DNA of 64,000 nt from assembly GCF_000092125.1 (NCBI RefSeq), contig NC_014212.1, forward strand, positions 888,001 through 952,000, in the 5' to 3' direction. A program made the translations under genes and the position numbers. This document shows, piece by piece, positions 34,626 through 46,045 of this stretch. The number at the start of each line of letters is the position of its first letter. Positions within the stretch are counted from its first letter, which is position 1. The notes beneath the pieces are model-generated. The model was given only the letters and a program-made list of their open reading frames with translations, searched no databases and was not told the DNA's origin. Source of the stretch: Allomeiothermus silvanus DSM 9946. GTDB lineage: Bacteria; Deinococcota; Deinococci; Deinococcales; Thermaceae.

Positions 34626-35312
34626 ATGACCCTTACGTTCGTTTCCGCTTTCTTCGCGGGGCTTTTCTCGTTCTTGTCGCCCTGCGTTTTGCCGCTGGTG
34701 CCCACTTATTTGCTCTACTTGGGGGGTGAGCGCGGGCGGCCTCTGTTCAACGCCCTCTTCTTCGTGGGGGGGTTTGGGTTGGTGTTCTTGCTGCTGGGGC
34801 TGCCTTTCACCTTGCTGGGTAACCTGCTGGCCGAGCACAAGAGCCTGCTGGGGCAGGTCGGCGGGGTAGTGATGATTCTGTTCGGGGCCTACATGTTCAA
34901 TCTCTTCGGCCTCAAGAGCCTGTTCTCGAGAGGGGTGGGCCTGCGCTACCAGGGCGACACCGCTCGGCCCTGGGGGGCCTTCGCGCTGGGGGTGGTGCTG
35001 GCTTTGGGCTGGACGCCTTGCATCGGCCCCATCCTGGGCGGTATCCTCACCCTCACCACGGTGGAGGGGCGGGGGGCCGAACTGCTGCTTATCTACATTC
35101 TGGGGCTGGCCGTGCCGTTTTTGCTGGTGGCGTTGTTCGCTGACCGGGCAGTGGCCTTGATCCGCCGCACCGGCCACCTCACCAAATGGGTCGAGCGCGG
35201 CGCTGGGGCCTTTCTGATGCTAGTAGGGGTCTTGCTCCTCAGCGGCTACTACACCCAGCTCAACGGCTTCTTTCTCAAGATCACTCCCTCCTGGCTGCTC
35301 GAACGACTATAA
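34626..35312 (+). CDS. ccdA: cytochrome c biogenesis protein CcdA
   Basis: A 228-residue, six-helix membrane protein with the paired redox cysteines in LSPCVLPLVPTYLLY and LGWTPCIGPILGG. CcdA carries electrons from cytosolic thioredoxin across the membrane to keep apocytochrome CXXCH thiols reduced, here through the CcmG-type thioredoxin at 40118. First gene of the maturation operon. Confidence 0.92.
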   Translation: MTLTFVSAFFAGLFSFLSPCVLPLVPTYLLYLGGERGRPLFNALFFVGGFGLVFLLLGLPFTLLGNLLAEHKSLLGQVGGVVMILFGAYMFNLFGLKSLFSRGVGLRYQGDTARPWGAFALGVVLALGWTPCIGPILGGILTLTTVEGRGAELLLIYILGLAVPFLLVALFADRAVALIRRTGHLTKWVERGAGAFLMLVGVLLLSGYYTQLNGFFLKITPSWLLERL

Positions 35313-35339
35313 TTACCCCCACCCGGTATGCTATATCCC

Positions 35340-35957
35340 ATGACCCATTCCCCCCCGCAGCCCTACCTGCTCCGTGCCGAGGCTCTCTCCAAGCGTTACG
35401 GGCGGGACTGGGTGATCCGGGAACTGGATTTTAGCCTGGCCGGGGGCGAGGTAGTGGCGCTCCTGGGGCCCAACGGGGCGGGAAAGACCACCCTCTTGCG
35501 CTTGCTGGCCGGGCTGGTGCGCCCCACTGCGGGAAAGGTGAGCGCTCAGGCCAAGGTCGGCCTTCTGGCCAATCCCCCAGCCTTCTACCGCCACCTCTCG
35601 GGAGAGGAGAACCTGGCCTATGCCCTGCGCCTAGAGGACCGCAGGGTTGACCTGGGGGCGATCCACCAGCTCCTCGAACACGTTGGGTTACCCCCCAAGA
35701 AGCCGGTGCTCTCTTACTCGAGCGGAATGAAAAAGCGTCTGGCTTTGGCCCGGATGCAACTGCTTAGGCCCGAGGTCTGGCTCCTCGACGAGCCGGAGGC
35801 AGCCCTGGATGCTCAAGGCCGTGAACTCCTGGGCGAGATCGTGCACCAAGCGCGCAGGGGAGGCGGGGTGGTGATCGCCACCCATGACCGGACCTGGATC
35901 GCTGGGCTGGCCGACCGCCAGGTGGTGTTGGGGCACACCTTGAGGGGTGAGCGGTGA
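35340..35957 (+). CDS. ccmA: heme exporter ATPase CcmA
   Basis: A 205-residue ABC ATPase: GPNGAGKTTLLRLLAGL, LSYSSGMKKRLALARM (signature), WLLDEPEAALD and IATHDRTWI. Start at ATG 35340 (an in-frame ATG lies at 35328). The product powers CcmBCD-dependent release of holo-CcmE. The stop overlaps the earliest ccmB start (GTGA). Confidence 0.88.
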   Translation: MTHSPPQPYLLRAEALSKRYGRDWVIRELDFSLAGGEVVALLGPNGAGKTTLLRLLAGLVRPTAGKVSAQAKVGLLANPPAFYRHLSGEENLAYALRLEDRRVDLGAIHQLLEHVGLPPKKPVLSYSSGMKKRLALARMQLLRPEVWLLDEPEAALDAQGRELLGEIVHQARRGGGVVIATHDRTWIAGLADRQVVLGHTLRGER

Positions 35958-36679
35958 GGACGGCGGGCTCTTCCCCCAGAGCGTACTCCGGTAGGCTGGA
36001 AGGCGGGGGGGCGGTGCGGAGGATTTTTTGGTTGGCCTGGCGCGATTTGACCCTCGAGCTGCGGGGGCGGGCTGGGCTACTGGCAGTGGTGTTTTTTCTC
36101 ACGGTGATGCTGCTCATTCTGGGGCTGGCTTTTGGCCCCTATCCCCAGGACTTGCGCAAGGCCGCGCCGGGGGTGTTATGGGTAGCGCTGGCTTTTGCCG
36201 GGAGCCTGTTGGCGGGCCGGGCTTTCGGGCTCGAGGTCGAAGACAACACCCTGGATGACCTGCTGCTCACCCCGGGTGGCAAAGAGTGGATCTACTTTGG
36301 CAAGCTGCTTTTTCAGATGATCCTGCTGCTACTGGTGGGGCTCATCCTGGTGGTGTTCACCGCCGGGCTTTTTTACCTGCCGCTTTTGGCCTGGCCGGGG
36401 TTCTTGCTCACTTTGCTCTTGGGTACCCTGGGTTACGCCAGCGTCTCCACCTTCTACGCCGGCATGCTGGCCCGCTTGCGCGGACGCGAAGTGCTGCTGC
36501 CGCTGCTCTTGTTCCCTATCGTGGTTCCGGTGGTGCTTTCCTCAGTTCAGGCCACCATCGCTTTGGCCCAAGGTGTGCCCGTAGCCGAGATGCGGCACTG
36601 GTGGCAGCTTCTGTTGGTCTTCGACGTGATCTACGTTACGGTGTGTAGCCTTATCTTCCCCTGGGTGCTGGAAGGGTGA
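35954..36679 (+). CDS. ccmB: heme exporter membrane protein CcmB
   Basis: A six-helix membrane protein of 241 residues from GTG 35954, or 221 from GTG 36014 (RRIFWLAWRDLTLELRG), which fits the family length better; the earlier start is coupled to the ccmA stop. It shows the usual LEVEDNTLDDLLLTPGGKEWIYFGK block between helices 2 and 3. It forms the CcmABCD complex with CcmA. Confidence 0.85.
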   Translation: MRTAGSSPRAYSGRLEGGGAVRRIFWLAWRDLTLELRGRAGLLAVVFFLTVMLLILGLAFGPYPQDLRKAAPGVLWVALAFAGSLLAGRAFGLEVEDNTLDDLLLTPGGKEWIYFGKLLFQMILLLLVGLILVVFTAGLFYLPLLAWPGFLLTLLLGTLGYASVSTFYAGMLARLRGREVLLPLLLFPIVVPVVLSSVQATIALAQGVPVAEMRHWWQLLLVFDVIYVTVCSLIFPWVLEG

Positions 36680-36774
36680 GCGTCGTGTCCCACATCTGGC
36701 CCGGTCTCGAACGCGTATTCCTTACCAGCGCACCCATTCTCATGCCGCTTGTCGGACAATAAAAAGGAGTCAGT

Positions 36775-37473
36775 ATGCAGACCCTCGAGCGCACCCCCAC
36801 CACCCGCCTGGACGGCCTGACCCTGGCCCTCTTGGGAACCGGCACCCTGGCTTTTCTCGTTGCCCTGTACTTCGTGCTGACCTCCCCCCCTGAGGTGAGC
36901 CAGGGGTATGTCTACCGGATCGTCTTCGTTCATATTTCCACGGCCTGGGTAGGGTACCTAGCCTGCTTCGGCTGTCTGGCCTACTCGGTGGCCTACCTGG
37001 TGACCCGCAAACCCGCCCACGACCGCATGGCCGCGGTGATGGCCGAGCTGATCCTGCTGTTCATGGGCCTGACCCTGGTGCAGGGGATGCTCTATGCCCG
37101 CCCGACCTGGGGGGTGTACTGGGAGTGGGAACCCCGCCTCACCACTACCGCTATCCTCTTTGCAGTCTACGTGGGCTACTTCGTGCTGCGCGCGGCCATC
37201 GAAGACCCCGAGCTCAGGGCCAAGGCCGCCGCTGCGGTGGGCATCCTGGGGGTCATCAACGTGCCCATCAGCTACATGTCGGTGATCTGGTGGCGCAGCC
37301 TACACCAGGTGCAAAGCTTCAACCTCACCACCGGCAAAAGCCAGTTCGACCCGGCCATGCTCCCCGCGCTCTTGGTCACCCTGACGGCCCTTACCCTGCT
37401 CTTCTTCGGCTTTGCTCGCTTCAAGGGGTATCTGGCCGCCCAGAGCGCCCATAAGGAGGTCATGGATGGATAA
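36775..37473 (+). CDS. ccmC: heme lyase complex protein CcmC
   Basis: A 232-residue, six-helix protein of the heme-handling family. The tryptophan-rich periplasmic loop reads TWGVYWEWEPRLTTT, so the usual Asp of the WWD motif is Glu. His in FVHISTAW and SLHQVQSF fit the axial heme ligands. It loads heme on CcmE. AAAAGGAG precedes ATG 36775. Confidence 0.9.
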   Translation: MQTLERTPTTRLDGLTLALLGTGTLAFLVALYFVLTSPPEVSQGYVYRIVFVHISTAWVGYLACFGCLAYSVAYLVTRKPAHDRMAAVMAELILLFMGLTLVQGMLYARPTWGVYWEWEPRLTTTAILFAVYVGYFVLRAAIEDPELRAKAAAAVGILGVINVPISYMSVIWWRSLHQVQSFNLTTGKSQFDPAMLPALLVTLTALTLLFFGFARFKGYLAAQSAHKEVMDG

Positions 37474-37585
37474 CCCCCTGTTTAATCCGGCCAACCCCTT
37501 CGTAGTTTGGGCATACCTGCTTACTTACGGAGCGGTGCTGGGGTATCTGGGCTATTTGGTTTGGCGCTACCGGCGGAGGGAGTAA
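37466..37585 (+). CDS. ccmD: CcmD-like small membrane protein (39 aa)
   Basis: A 39-codon frame beginning inside the last codons of ccmC (ATG 37466, after AAGGAGG). It has one hydrophobic helix (FVVWAYLLTYGAVLGYLGYL) and a basic tail (WRYRRRE), the usual CcmD topology. Its place between ccmC and ccmE matches the conserved order. CcmD helps release holo-CcmE from CcmABC. Confidence 0.8.
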   Translation: MDNPLFNPANPFVVWAYLLTYGAVLGYLGYLVWRYRRRE

Positions 37586-37591
37586 AGAAGA

Positions 37592-38020
37592 ATGAGACCC
37601 AAATACATCCTCGGCATCCTGGTCGTCCTCGCGGCGCTAGCCTATATGGTCTTTGGCGGTCTGGGGCAGAACCTGGTGTACTTCATCACCCCCTCGGAGT
37701 ACTTCCAGCAGCCTGCGCGCTACCAAAACCGGCCGGTGCGGCTGGGAGGGATCGTCAAAGCCGGGACCGTTCGCTACAACAAGGACACCCTCGAGCTACG
37801 CTTCGTCCTTTCCGACGGGGTTTCTGAGGTTCTGGTGGAGGCCAGGGGTACCCCTCCTGCGCTCTTCAAGGAGCGCCAGGGGGTAGTGGTGGAGGGCCGC
37901 TTCCAGGGCCAGAGCTTCCAGGGTGATACCCTCTTGGTAAAACACTCGGAGTCCTACCAGGCTCCTAAAGCGGGCTGGACCCCCGACCAAGTGCGTAAGC
38001 TGATCGAGGAGACCCGATGA
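37592..38020 (+). CDS. ccmE: heme chaperone CcmE
   Basis: A 142-residue chaperone: N-terminal membrane anchor (ILGILVVLAALAYMVFGGL), an OB-fold domain (VRLGGIVKAGTVRY, VEGRFQGQSF), and the covalent heme-binding HxxxY motif in LLVKHSESYQAP. It carries heme from CcmC to CcmF. The gene is followed by 85 bp of heptamer-phased sequence before ccmF. Confidence 0.92.
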   Translation: MRPKYILGILVVLAALAYMVFGGLGQNLVYFITPSEYFQQPARYQNRPVRLGGIVKAGTVRYNKDTLELRFVLSDGVSEVLVEARGTPPALFKERQGVVVEGRFQGQSFQGDTLLVKHSESYQAPKAGWTPDQVRKLIEETR

Positions 38021-38023
38021 AGC

Positions 38024-38102
38024 CGTACGTTTTAGGCGATACGTCTTACGCTAAGGGATTTTTTGACGTACCCCGTGCGACGTACGGCGTGAGGCGGAGG
38101 TA
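38024..38102. repeat. heptamer-phased sequence between ccmE and ccmF
   Basis: The gap can be cut into 7-bp words that share TACG/ACG endings, for instance CCGTACG, CGATACG, TCTTACG in the first half. GACGTAC recurs exactly 14 bp apart in the second half (GACGTAC-CCCGTGC-GACGTAC). It interrupts an otherwise tightly packed operon. Confidence 0.45.
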
Positions 38103-38105
38103 CGC

Positions 38106-40121
38106 ATGACCCCCGGCCTCCTGGGTGGACTCTCGCTGGTCGCTGCGCTCCTTTTCTCGCTGATTGGGCTAGGTTTGTCTGTCTTCGCCCATTTCCAGCG
38201 GGACGGGCGCTACCTCGAGGCGGCCCGACGCACCTCGGGGCTGGCCCTGCTCGCAGCCCTGGCTGCCTTCGGGGCGCTCGAGTGGGCCTTGCTCACCGAT
38301 GATTTCAGCGTACGGTATGTGGCGGAGCACCACTCCAGCACCTCGCCCCTATGGGTCAAGCTGGTTACCCCCTGGGCGGCGCTCGAGGGCAGCATCCTGC
38401 TATGGGCTACCCTGCAAACCCTCTATACCTGGATCGTCTCCTGGCGGGTGCATACCCGTGCTCTTCCCGAGGGCAAAAACGGCCTCGACCCCTACCGCGC
38501 CCCTATCGCGCTGGGGGTGCTTTTCACCGTGCAGGTGTTCTTCTTCGCGGTGATGGTCTTCCTGGCCCATCCCTTCGATGCGGTGATCCCACCCCCCACC
38601 GAGGGGCCAGGGCCTAACCCGCTCTTGCAAAACCACTGGATGATGGCGGTGCACCCGGTGCTGATGTACTTGGGCTTCGTAGGCTTCAGCGTGCCGTTTG
38701 CCTACGCGGTAGCAGCGATGGTCACCCGGCGCTACCAGAGCTGGGTGTACGAGACCCGCTGGTGGACTATGATCGCCTGGGGCTTCCTGACCGCGGGCAA
38801 GATGGCCGGGGCCTGGTGGAGCTACGAGGTGCTGGGTTGGGGCGGGTACTGGGCTTGGGATCCGGTGGAAAACGCCTCTTTCCTGCCCTGGCTGCTCGCC
38901 ACAGCTTTCTTGCACACCTCCATGGTGCAGGAGCGGCGGGGCCTATTGCGAAGCTGGAACTTTGCGTTGGTGATCCTTACCTTTGTGGCCACTTTCTTCA
39001 TGACCTTCCTGACCCGCTCGGGGGTCATCCAATCGGTGCATGCATTTGGTGAAGGACCGGTGGGGCCGGTGTTTCTGGCCTTCTTGCTCTCGCTGGCGTT
39101 CGTCAGCTTTTACTTGCTCTCTCGAGTCTCCTCCGAGGTCAAAGACGCCGGGGAGGTGCGGCTTATAAGCCGCGAAGGGGCCTTGCTGGGTGGGGCCATC
39201 CTCTTCAGTGCGCTCACCTTCGGGGTGTTGGTGGGTACGGTCTGGCCGCTGGTGGTGGAGGCCTTGAGCGGGGCTAAGGTTTCCGTAGGGGCGCCCTTCT
39301 TCAACCAGATGGCAGCCCCCTTTGGCGTGGGCATGCTGATGCTGATGGGCATCGGGCCGGTATTGCCCTGGCGGCGGAGCAAGCCTGAGGCGGCGCGTAA
39401 CCTGCGGATCCTGCTGGCGGTGCTGTTGGTAGGTACGCTGGCGGGTCTGGTCTGGGGCTGGACCTTAGGAGTTTCGCTAGCGGTGGGGCTTTTCCTGTAT
39501 AACCTGGCGGCGGTGGGGTTGATGGTGAACCAGGGAGTACGCGAGCGGGCTCAATCCTTGGGTATCTCGGCGGCTCGAGCCTTTGCCGATCTCGCCCTCA
39601 CCCACAAGCGGCGCTTCGGCAGTCACATCGTTCACGTGGGGGTGGCGTTGGGCTGTCTGGCCATCGCTTTCAGCCAGGCCTACCGGGTAGAGGCTCAGAA
39701 GACTCTGCGCATCGGGGAGATCTGGAAAGAGGTGGGGCTCGAGGTGCGGCTGCTCGACGTGCGGCAGCTACAAGAACCCAACCGCCTAGCTACCGTCGCG
39801 GTCTTGGACGTGCGCGGCACTACCCGTCAGGGCTTGTGGGCAGAAGGGCAGTACCAGCCTCGGCTCAACGTCTACCGGGCGATGAACCAGCCGTTGCCCT
39901 CCCCTGCAGTGAAGTACACCCTGGGCAACGATTACTACTTCATCCTCCAACAGTTTGGCCAGGACGAGCGGGGGGTGTGGGCTACGGTTCGGGTGATCGT
40001 CACCCCGCTGGTGCTGTGGTTGTGGGTGGCGGGAGCGATTATGGTCATGGGGACGGTGTACATCCTGTGGCCCTCAGGCGTGCGGGCTTTGGCCAAGGCT
40101 CCGGGAGGGGCCACCGCGTGA
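38106..40121 (+). CDS. ccmF: cytochrome c heme lyase subunit CcmF
   Basis: A 671-residue protein with about fifteen membrane helices. The heme-handling loop reads WWSYEVLGWGGYWAWDPVEN (about residue 240), with periplasmic His residues around it (HHSST, LHTSM). It attaches heme to apocytochrome c together with CcmH/CcmI. The stop overlaps the ccmG start (GTGA). Confidence 0.93.
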   Translation: MTPGLLGGLSLVAALLFSLIGLGLSVFAHFQRDGRYLEAARRTSGLALLAALAAFGALEWALLTDDFSVRYVAEHHSSTSPLWVKLVTPWAALEGSILLWATLQTLYTWIVSWRVHTRALPEGKNGLDPYRAPIALGVLFTVQVFFFAVMVFLAHPFDAVIPPPTEGPGPNPLLQNHWMMAVHPVLMYLGFVGFSVPFAYAVAAMVTRRYQSWVYETRWWTMIAWGFLTAGKMAGAWWSYEVLGWGGYWAWDPVENASFLPWLLATAFLHTSMVQERRGLLRSWNFALVILTFVATFFMTFLTRSGVIQSVHAFGEGPVGPVFLAFLLSLAFVSFYLLSRVSSEVKDAGEVRLISREGALLGGAILFSALTFGVLVGTVWPLVVEALSGAKVSVGAPFFNQMAAPFGVGMLMLMGIGPVLPWRRSKPEAARNLRILLAVLLVGTLAGLVWGWTLGVSLAVGLFLYNLAAVGLMVNQGVRERAQSLGISAARAFADLALTHKRRFGSHIVHVGVALGCLAIAFSQAYRVEAQKTLRIGEIWKEVGLEVRLLDVRQLQEPNRLATVAVLDVRGTTRQGLWAEGQYQPRLNVYRAMNQPLPSPAVKYTLGNDYYFILQQFGQDERGVWATVRVIVTPLVLWLWVAGAIMVMGTVYILWPSGVRALAKAPGGATA

Positions 40122-40675
40122 AGCGTACTTTCGCGGCGCAGGCTGGGTGGCGCCTTTGGCCTTTTGCCCTGCTGGTCGTGCTAGGAGCGCTGTTGTTCTG
40201 GGGCTTGCGGCGGGGCGATCCCGGTGCGCTGCCTTCGGTGTTGGTGGGAAAACCCGCCCCGGATTTTACCCTGCCCACCTTCGCTCCGTACCGAGCGGAG
40301 TGGGGAGAGCAGATCCAGCTTTCCAAGTACTTGGGTCGAAAACCCATCCTGGTCAATCTATGGGCCAGTTGGTGCGTGCCCTGCCGTGACGAGGCCCCCC
40401 TACTCGAGGCCGCCTGGCGGCAGTACAAAGACCGCTTGCTGATCCTGGGAGTCAACGTGCAGGATACCAACCCCGGGGCTGCCTTGGGTTTCATCCAGGA
40501 ATTCGGCCTCTCCTTTCCCAGCGGCATCGACACCAACGGGCGGGTCTGGATTGACTATGGCGGTTATGGGGTGCCCGAGACCTTCTTGATCGGCAAAGAC
40601 GGCAAGGTGCTCTACCGCCACGCCGGGCCGCTGAACCCGGCCACGCTTCAGGAGTTGCTGGGGAAGGTGCTATAG
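40118..40675 (+). CDS. ccmG: thioredoxin-like CcmG/DsbE protein
   Basis: A 185-residue membrane-anchored thioredoxin (GTG 40118). It has one N-terminal helix (WPFALLVVLGALLFWGL), PDFTLPTF, the active site NLWASWCVPCRDE and cis-Pro in YGVPETFLIG. It reduces apocytochrome c thiols using electrons from CcdA. Overlaps the ccmF stop. Confidence 0.9.
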   Translation: MKRTFAAQAGWRLWPFALLVVLGALLFWGLRRGDPGALPSVLVGKPAPDFTLPTFAPYRAEWGEQIQLSKYLGRKPILVNLWASWCVPCRDEAPLLEAAWRQYKDRLLILGVNVQDTNPGAALGFIQEFGLSFPSGIDTNGRVWIDYGGYGVPETFLIGKDGKVLYRHAGPLNPATLQELLGKVL

Positions 40676-41188
40676 GTGATGGCCAAACGCCAAACGCCAA
40701 ACGCTAAACGCCGGATACCAGGTGTCATTTTGAGCGTATTGCGTATTGCGTATTGCGGCTGGCTTCTGGGACTGGCCCTCGCCCAACCTGCTGCCAACAC
40801 CCCACCGCCCGATTTTTCGCCTCAGGTCTTCGAGATCGCCCGTGAACTGCGCTGCCCGGTCTGCCAGGGGGAGTCGGTGGCGGAGTCGAACGCCGGGATC
40901 AGCCTCGAGATGCGCCGCATCATCGCCGAGCAACTGGCCCAGGGCAAAAGCGAAGAGGAGATCAAGGCCTACTTCGTGAGCCGCTACGGGCCCTGGATCC
41001 TCTACGAGCCGCCGCGCTCCGGGCTCACCCTGTGGGTCTGGCTGGCCCCGCTGGTGGGGGTGGGGTTCATCGGGGCGGGCCTATACTTCTACCTGCAATC
41101 CGCCCGGCGGCGCTCGCTCGAGGCTGGCACGGCGGAGGTTTCCGAAGAGGAACTGCGCCGCGCCGAAGCCGAACTCGACCAACCATGA
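40676..41188 (+). CDS. ccmH: CcmH/CycL-type apocytochrome reductase
   Basis: A 170-residue protein with an unusually repeat-derived N-terminus (AKRQTPNAKRR, RIAYCGW), signal-type helix, RCPVCQGESVAESNA redox motif near residue 62, the three-helix domain EMRRIIAEQLAQGKSEEEI, and a C-terminal helix (LWVWLAPLVGVGFIGAGLYF). It reduces disulfides in apocytochrome c. GTG 40676 follows the ccmG stop directly; ATG 40679 is an alternative. Confidence 0.88.
   Translation: MMAKRQTPNAKRRIPGVILSVLRIAYCGWLLGLALAQPAANTPPPDFSPQVFEIARELRCPVCQGESVAESNAGISLEMRRIIAEQLAQGKSEEEIKAYFVSRYGPWILYEPPRSGLTLWVWLAPLVGVGFIGAGLYFYLQSARRRSLEAGTAEVSEEELRRAEAELDQP
40682..40709 (+). repeat. GCCAAAC heptamer array (4 units)
   Basis: GCCAAAC at 40682-40688, 40689-40695, 40696-40702, then GCTAAAC at 40703-40709. 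It encodes the first residues of CcmH. Because the unit is 7 bp, gain or loss of one unit would shift the reading frame. Confidence 0.85.
40734..40754 (+). repeat. GCGTATT heptamer array (3 units)
   Basis: Three exact GCGTATT units at 40734-40740, 40741-40747 and 40748-40754, encoding part of the CcmH signal region. The second heptamer array within 70 bp. Confidence 0.85.
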
Positions 41189-42174
41189 CCCTGATCCTTA
41201 TCCTTGCCCTGCTGGCCTTGTTGGTTGCCATCGGCTACGCGCTGTTACCGCTATACCAGGTGGCTCAGCCTTTCCCGCCCAACCCCCGCCCCGAAGAACT
41301 CCAGGCCGAATTGCAGTTGCTCAAGGCCCAAGCTAAAGAGGCTGAAGGCGAAGAGCGTAAGCGGCTTTTGTTTCAGATCGTGCAGTTGGAACGGGAAATC
41401 GGGCCTGCCAGCGAACCGCCCCCCCCGCGCAGGCTTTCTCCGGCGCTTTGGGGTGTGGTGGCGCTGGGGGTGATCGCGCTGGGTGTGGGCCTTTACACCT
41501 TCACCCTGCCCCGGCTGCCCGGCGAGACCACGGTTACCGCCCGCTCCGAAGCGCGGGAGTTGAAGCGGCTGGAGGGCAGGGCCAAACAGACCGGGCAGAC
41601 AGGGGACTGGCTGGCTTTCGCACACAAGGCCTGGGAACTCCAGGACTTCGACCGGGCGGGCCAGGCCTACATTCGGGTGCTACAGCAAGACCCCCGCAAC
41701 GTCGAGGCGGTGCGACGGGTAGGGATACTGCTCTTTATGGGGGGCCGCCCGCAGGAAGCGGTACAGTTCCTCCAGATCGCCCTGCGCGCCGACCCCAAGG
41801 CCACCGAGGGCTGGCTTTTCCTGGGGAATGCTTACTTGCAACTCGGCCAGCGCGAACAGGCGATCCAGGCTTGGGAGAACTACCTGGCCAATGGCGGCGA
41901 GGCTCGAGAACGCGTACAAAACCTCATCGCCACCGCCAAGGCCCAACAGAGCGCTCCTGGCGCATCAGGCCAGCAGGTCTATCTGCAAAAGTGCGCTGCC
42001 TGCCACGGCTCCCAGGCTCAGGGGGGAGTCGGGCCAAAGCTAGCCGGAAACCCCATCGTCAAAGTGCCGCAGGCGGTTAGCGAGATCGTGAAGAACGGAC
42101 GGGGAACGATGCCCGCGATTTTGCTCAGCGACGAGGAGCTGAAAACACTGCTCGAGTATTTGGGGGGTTTATGA
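41185..42174 (+). CDS. CcmI-like TPR protein fused to a cytochrome c domain
   Basis: A 329-residue protein from ATG 41185, overlapping the ccmH stop. Two N-terminal membrane helices (about 1-20 and 85-105) flank a coiled-coil stretch as in CcmI. TPR units follow (about 130-250: AGQAYIRVLQQDPRN, EGWLFLGNAYLQLGQ), then a mono-heme class I cytochrome c domain with CAACH near residue 271 and the axial Met in GRGTMPAILLSDEE. CcmI normally holds apocytochrome for heme attachment; here it carries its own cytochrome domain. Confidence 0.88.
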   Translation: MTLILILALLALLVAIGYALLPLYQVAQPFPPNPRPEELQAELQLLKAQAKEAEGEERKRLLFQIVQLEREIGPASEPPPPRRLSPALWGVVALGVIALGVGLYTFTLPRLPGETTVTARSEARELKRLEGRAKQTGQTGDWLAFAHKAWELQDFDRAGQAYIRVLQQDPRNVEAVRRVGILLFMGGRPQEAVQFLQIALRADPKATEGWLFLGNAYLQLGQREQAIQAWENYLANGGEARERVQNLIATAKAQQSAPGASGQQVYLQKCAACHGSQAQGGVGPKLAGNPIVKVPQAVSEIVKNGRGTMPAILLSDEELKTLLEYLGGL

Positions 42175-42743
42175 AGCTCACCCGGCGCGACCTCATCTGG
42201 ATTCTACCCAGCACGGCTACGGCAGGGTTTTTTGGCTGGTTCGCCCTGCGGGCCTATAACATCCAGCTCAGAAAAGCCGGGGTCGGTGTGCCGCAGTGGA
42301 AAGAGGGGCCCCGGCTCGAGGTGGCTAGGGTCTCCGCTCTGGCCCACCCTTGGGACTTTCGCTACTTCAAGTATCCGGTCAAGATCGGGGCGACCACCCA
42401 GCAGCTCGAGGCGGTGCTGGTTCGGGTTCCCCAGCCGCAAGTAGGTGGACTGACCGTCGGCGAGGCCCACTTCCTGGCCCTCTCGCGCATCTGCACCCAC
42501 CAGGGTTGCACGGTGCGGTACGTGCCCGACCCCGAGGTGGGTTCCATCGCCTATAATTACCGCTCCGACCACCCCTTCCTGGGCTGCCCCTGCCACTTCG
42601 GGGCCTACGACCCCCTACAGGCCGGAAAGGCCGTGTATGGTCCCCCGCGCTACCCGTTGCCCCGGCTGCGCCTAGCAGAAGAGGCGGGGATGCTCTACGT
42701 TACCGGCTACGAAACCCCGCTCCGCCCGGCAGAGGGGGGTTGA
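42171..42743 (+). CDS. Rieske iron-sulfur protein
   Basis: A 190-residue membrane-anchored protein. A TAT-like/basic start (KLTRRDLIWI) precedes one helix. The [2Fe-2S] ligands are in CTHQGCTV and GCPCHFGAY, the Rieske box pair, with both disulfide cysteines present. It belongs to cytochrome bc complexes and passes electrons to a c-type cytochrome; coupling to the CcmI-cytochrome gene (ATGA overlap) suggests a working pair. Confidence 0.9.
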   Translation: MKLTRRDLIWILPSTATAGFFGWFALRAYNIQLRKAGVGVPQWKEGPRLEVARVSALAHPWDFRYFKYPVKIGATTQQLEAVLVRVPQPQVGGLTVGEAHFLALSRICTHQGCTVRYVPDPEVGSIAYNYRSDHPFLGCPCHFGAYDPLQAGKAVYGPPRYPLPRLRLAEEAGMLYVTGYETPLRPAEGG

Positions 42744-42760
42744 AGGGTCTCCATCGAGGT

Positions 42761-42810
42761 TTGCCTAAACACCCGCTGGGATAGGCGGGGGCGGCTTTTG
42801 GTGTAGGCAA
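42761..42810. terminator. hairpin between convergent ccm operon and tyrS
   Basis: TTGCCTA and TAGGCAA form the outer stem, CACC/GGTG continues it, and CCCGC...GCGGG forms an inner stem. It lies in the 78-bp gap between the Rieske gene and tyrS, facing each other. No clean T-run; likely bidirectional terminator. Confidence 0.5.
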
Positions 42811-42821
42811 CCTGACGCGGT

Positions 42822-45540
<2,719 letters not shown>

Positions 45541-45588
45541 GGAGTTTTGTGAACCAAGTTTTATGAGAAAAGCGCCTATACTAAACCC

Positions 45589-45972
45589 GTGCGTACTTTA
45601 TTGATCCTGGCCGTCCTGCTGGGGGGCCTTTACCTCTATGCTGAGAATTTCGGTTTGGCCGTGGGTGGGCCACCCTTTATCCCGGTCTATTACTGGAAAT
45701 ATAGCGGTACCGCTACCAAGCAGCTCCGGGTGACTGGGATCGCCGATTCGGTCAAAATCATGGTCAGCGGTGGGCTATCCGAAGGCAGTGTCACCATCGA
45801 GGTGCGGCAGGGGGGACAGCTTGTCTCCGCACCGAAAACCTATACCGGCACCTTCAAGGATCAGCTCCAGTACCGGGTGAGCCCGGGGCTTTACGACATC
45901 GTCTTCCGCATCGAGCGGGCCAAGGGCAGCGTCCGTTATGATTGGGTCTCGACCAAATTCGATCCCTACTAA
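45589..45972 (+). CDS. exported protein of unknown function
   Basis: A 127-residue protein with a signal peptide or N-terminal anchor (TLLILAVLLGGLYLYAENFG), then a beta-rich domain (VKIMVSGGLSEGSVTIEVRQGG, YRVSPGLYDIVFRIERAKG) that looks like a small lectin/C2-type sandwich. I do not recognise the family. GTG 45589 is six bases after TATACT (45577-45582), a leaderless start. Confidence 0.65.
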   Translation: MRTLLILAVLLGGLYLYAENFGLAVGGPPFIPVYYWKYSGTATKQLRVTGIADSVKIMVSGGLSEGSVTIEVRQGGQLVSAPKTYTGTFKDQLQYRVSPGLYDIVFRIERAKGSVRYDWVSTKFDPY

Positions 45973-46045
45973 ATGCTTGGGACCTACCGGGTCTTGCTGC
46001 ACGGCCCCCGTCACTGAAGGGACGGGACCAGCCCACCCGCGGCAA

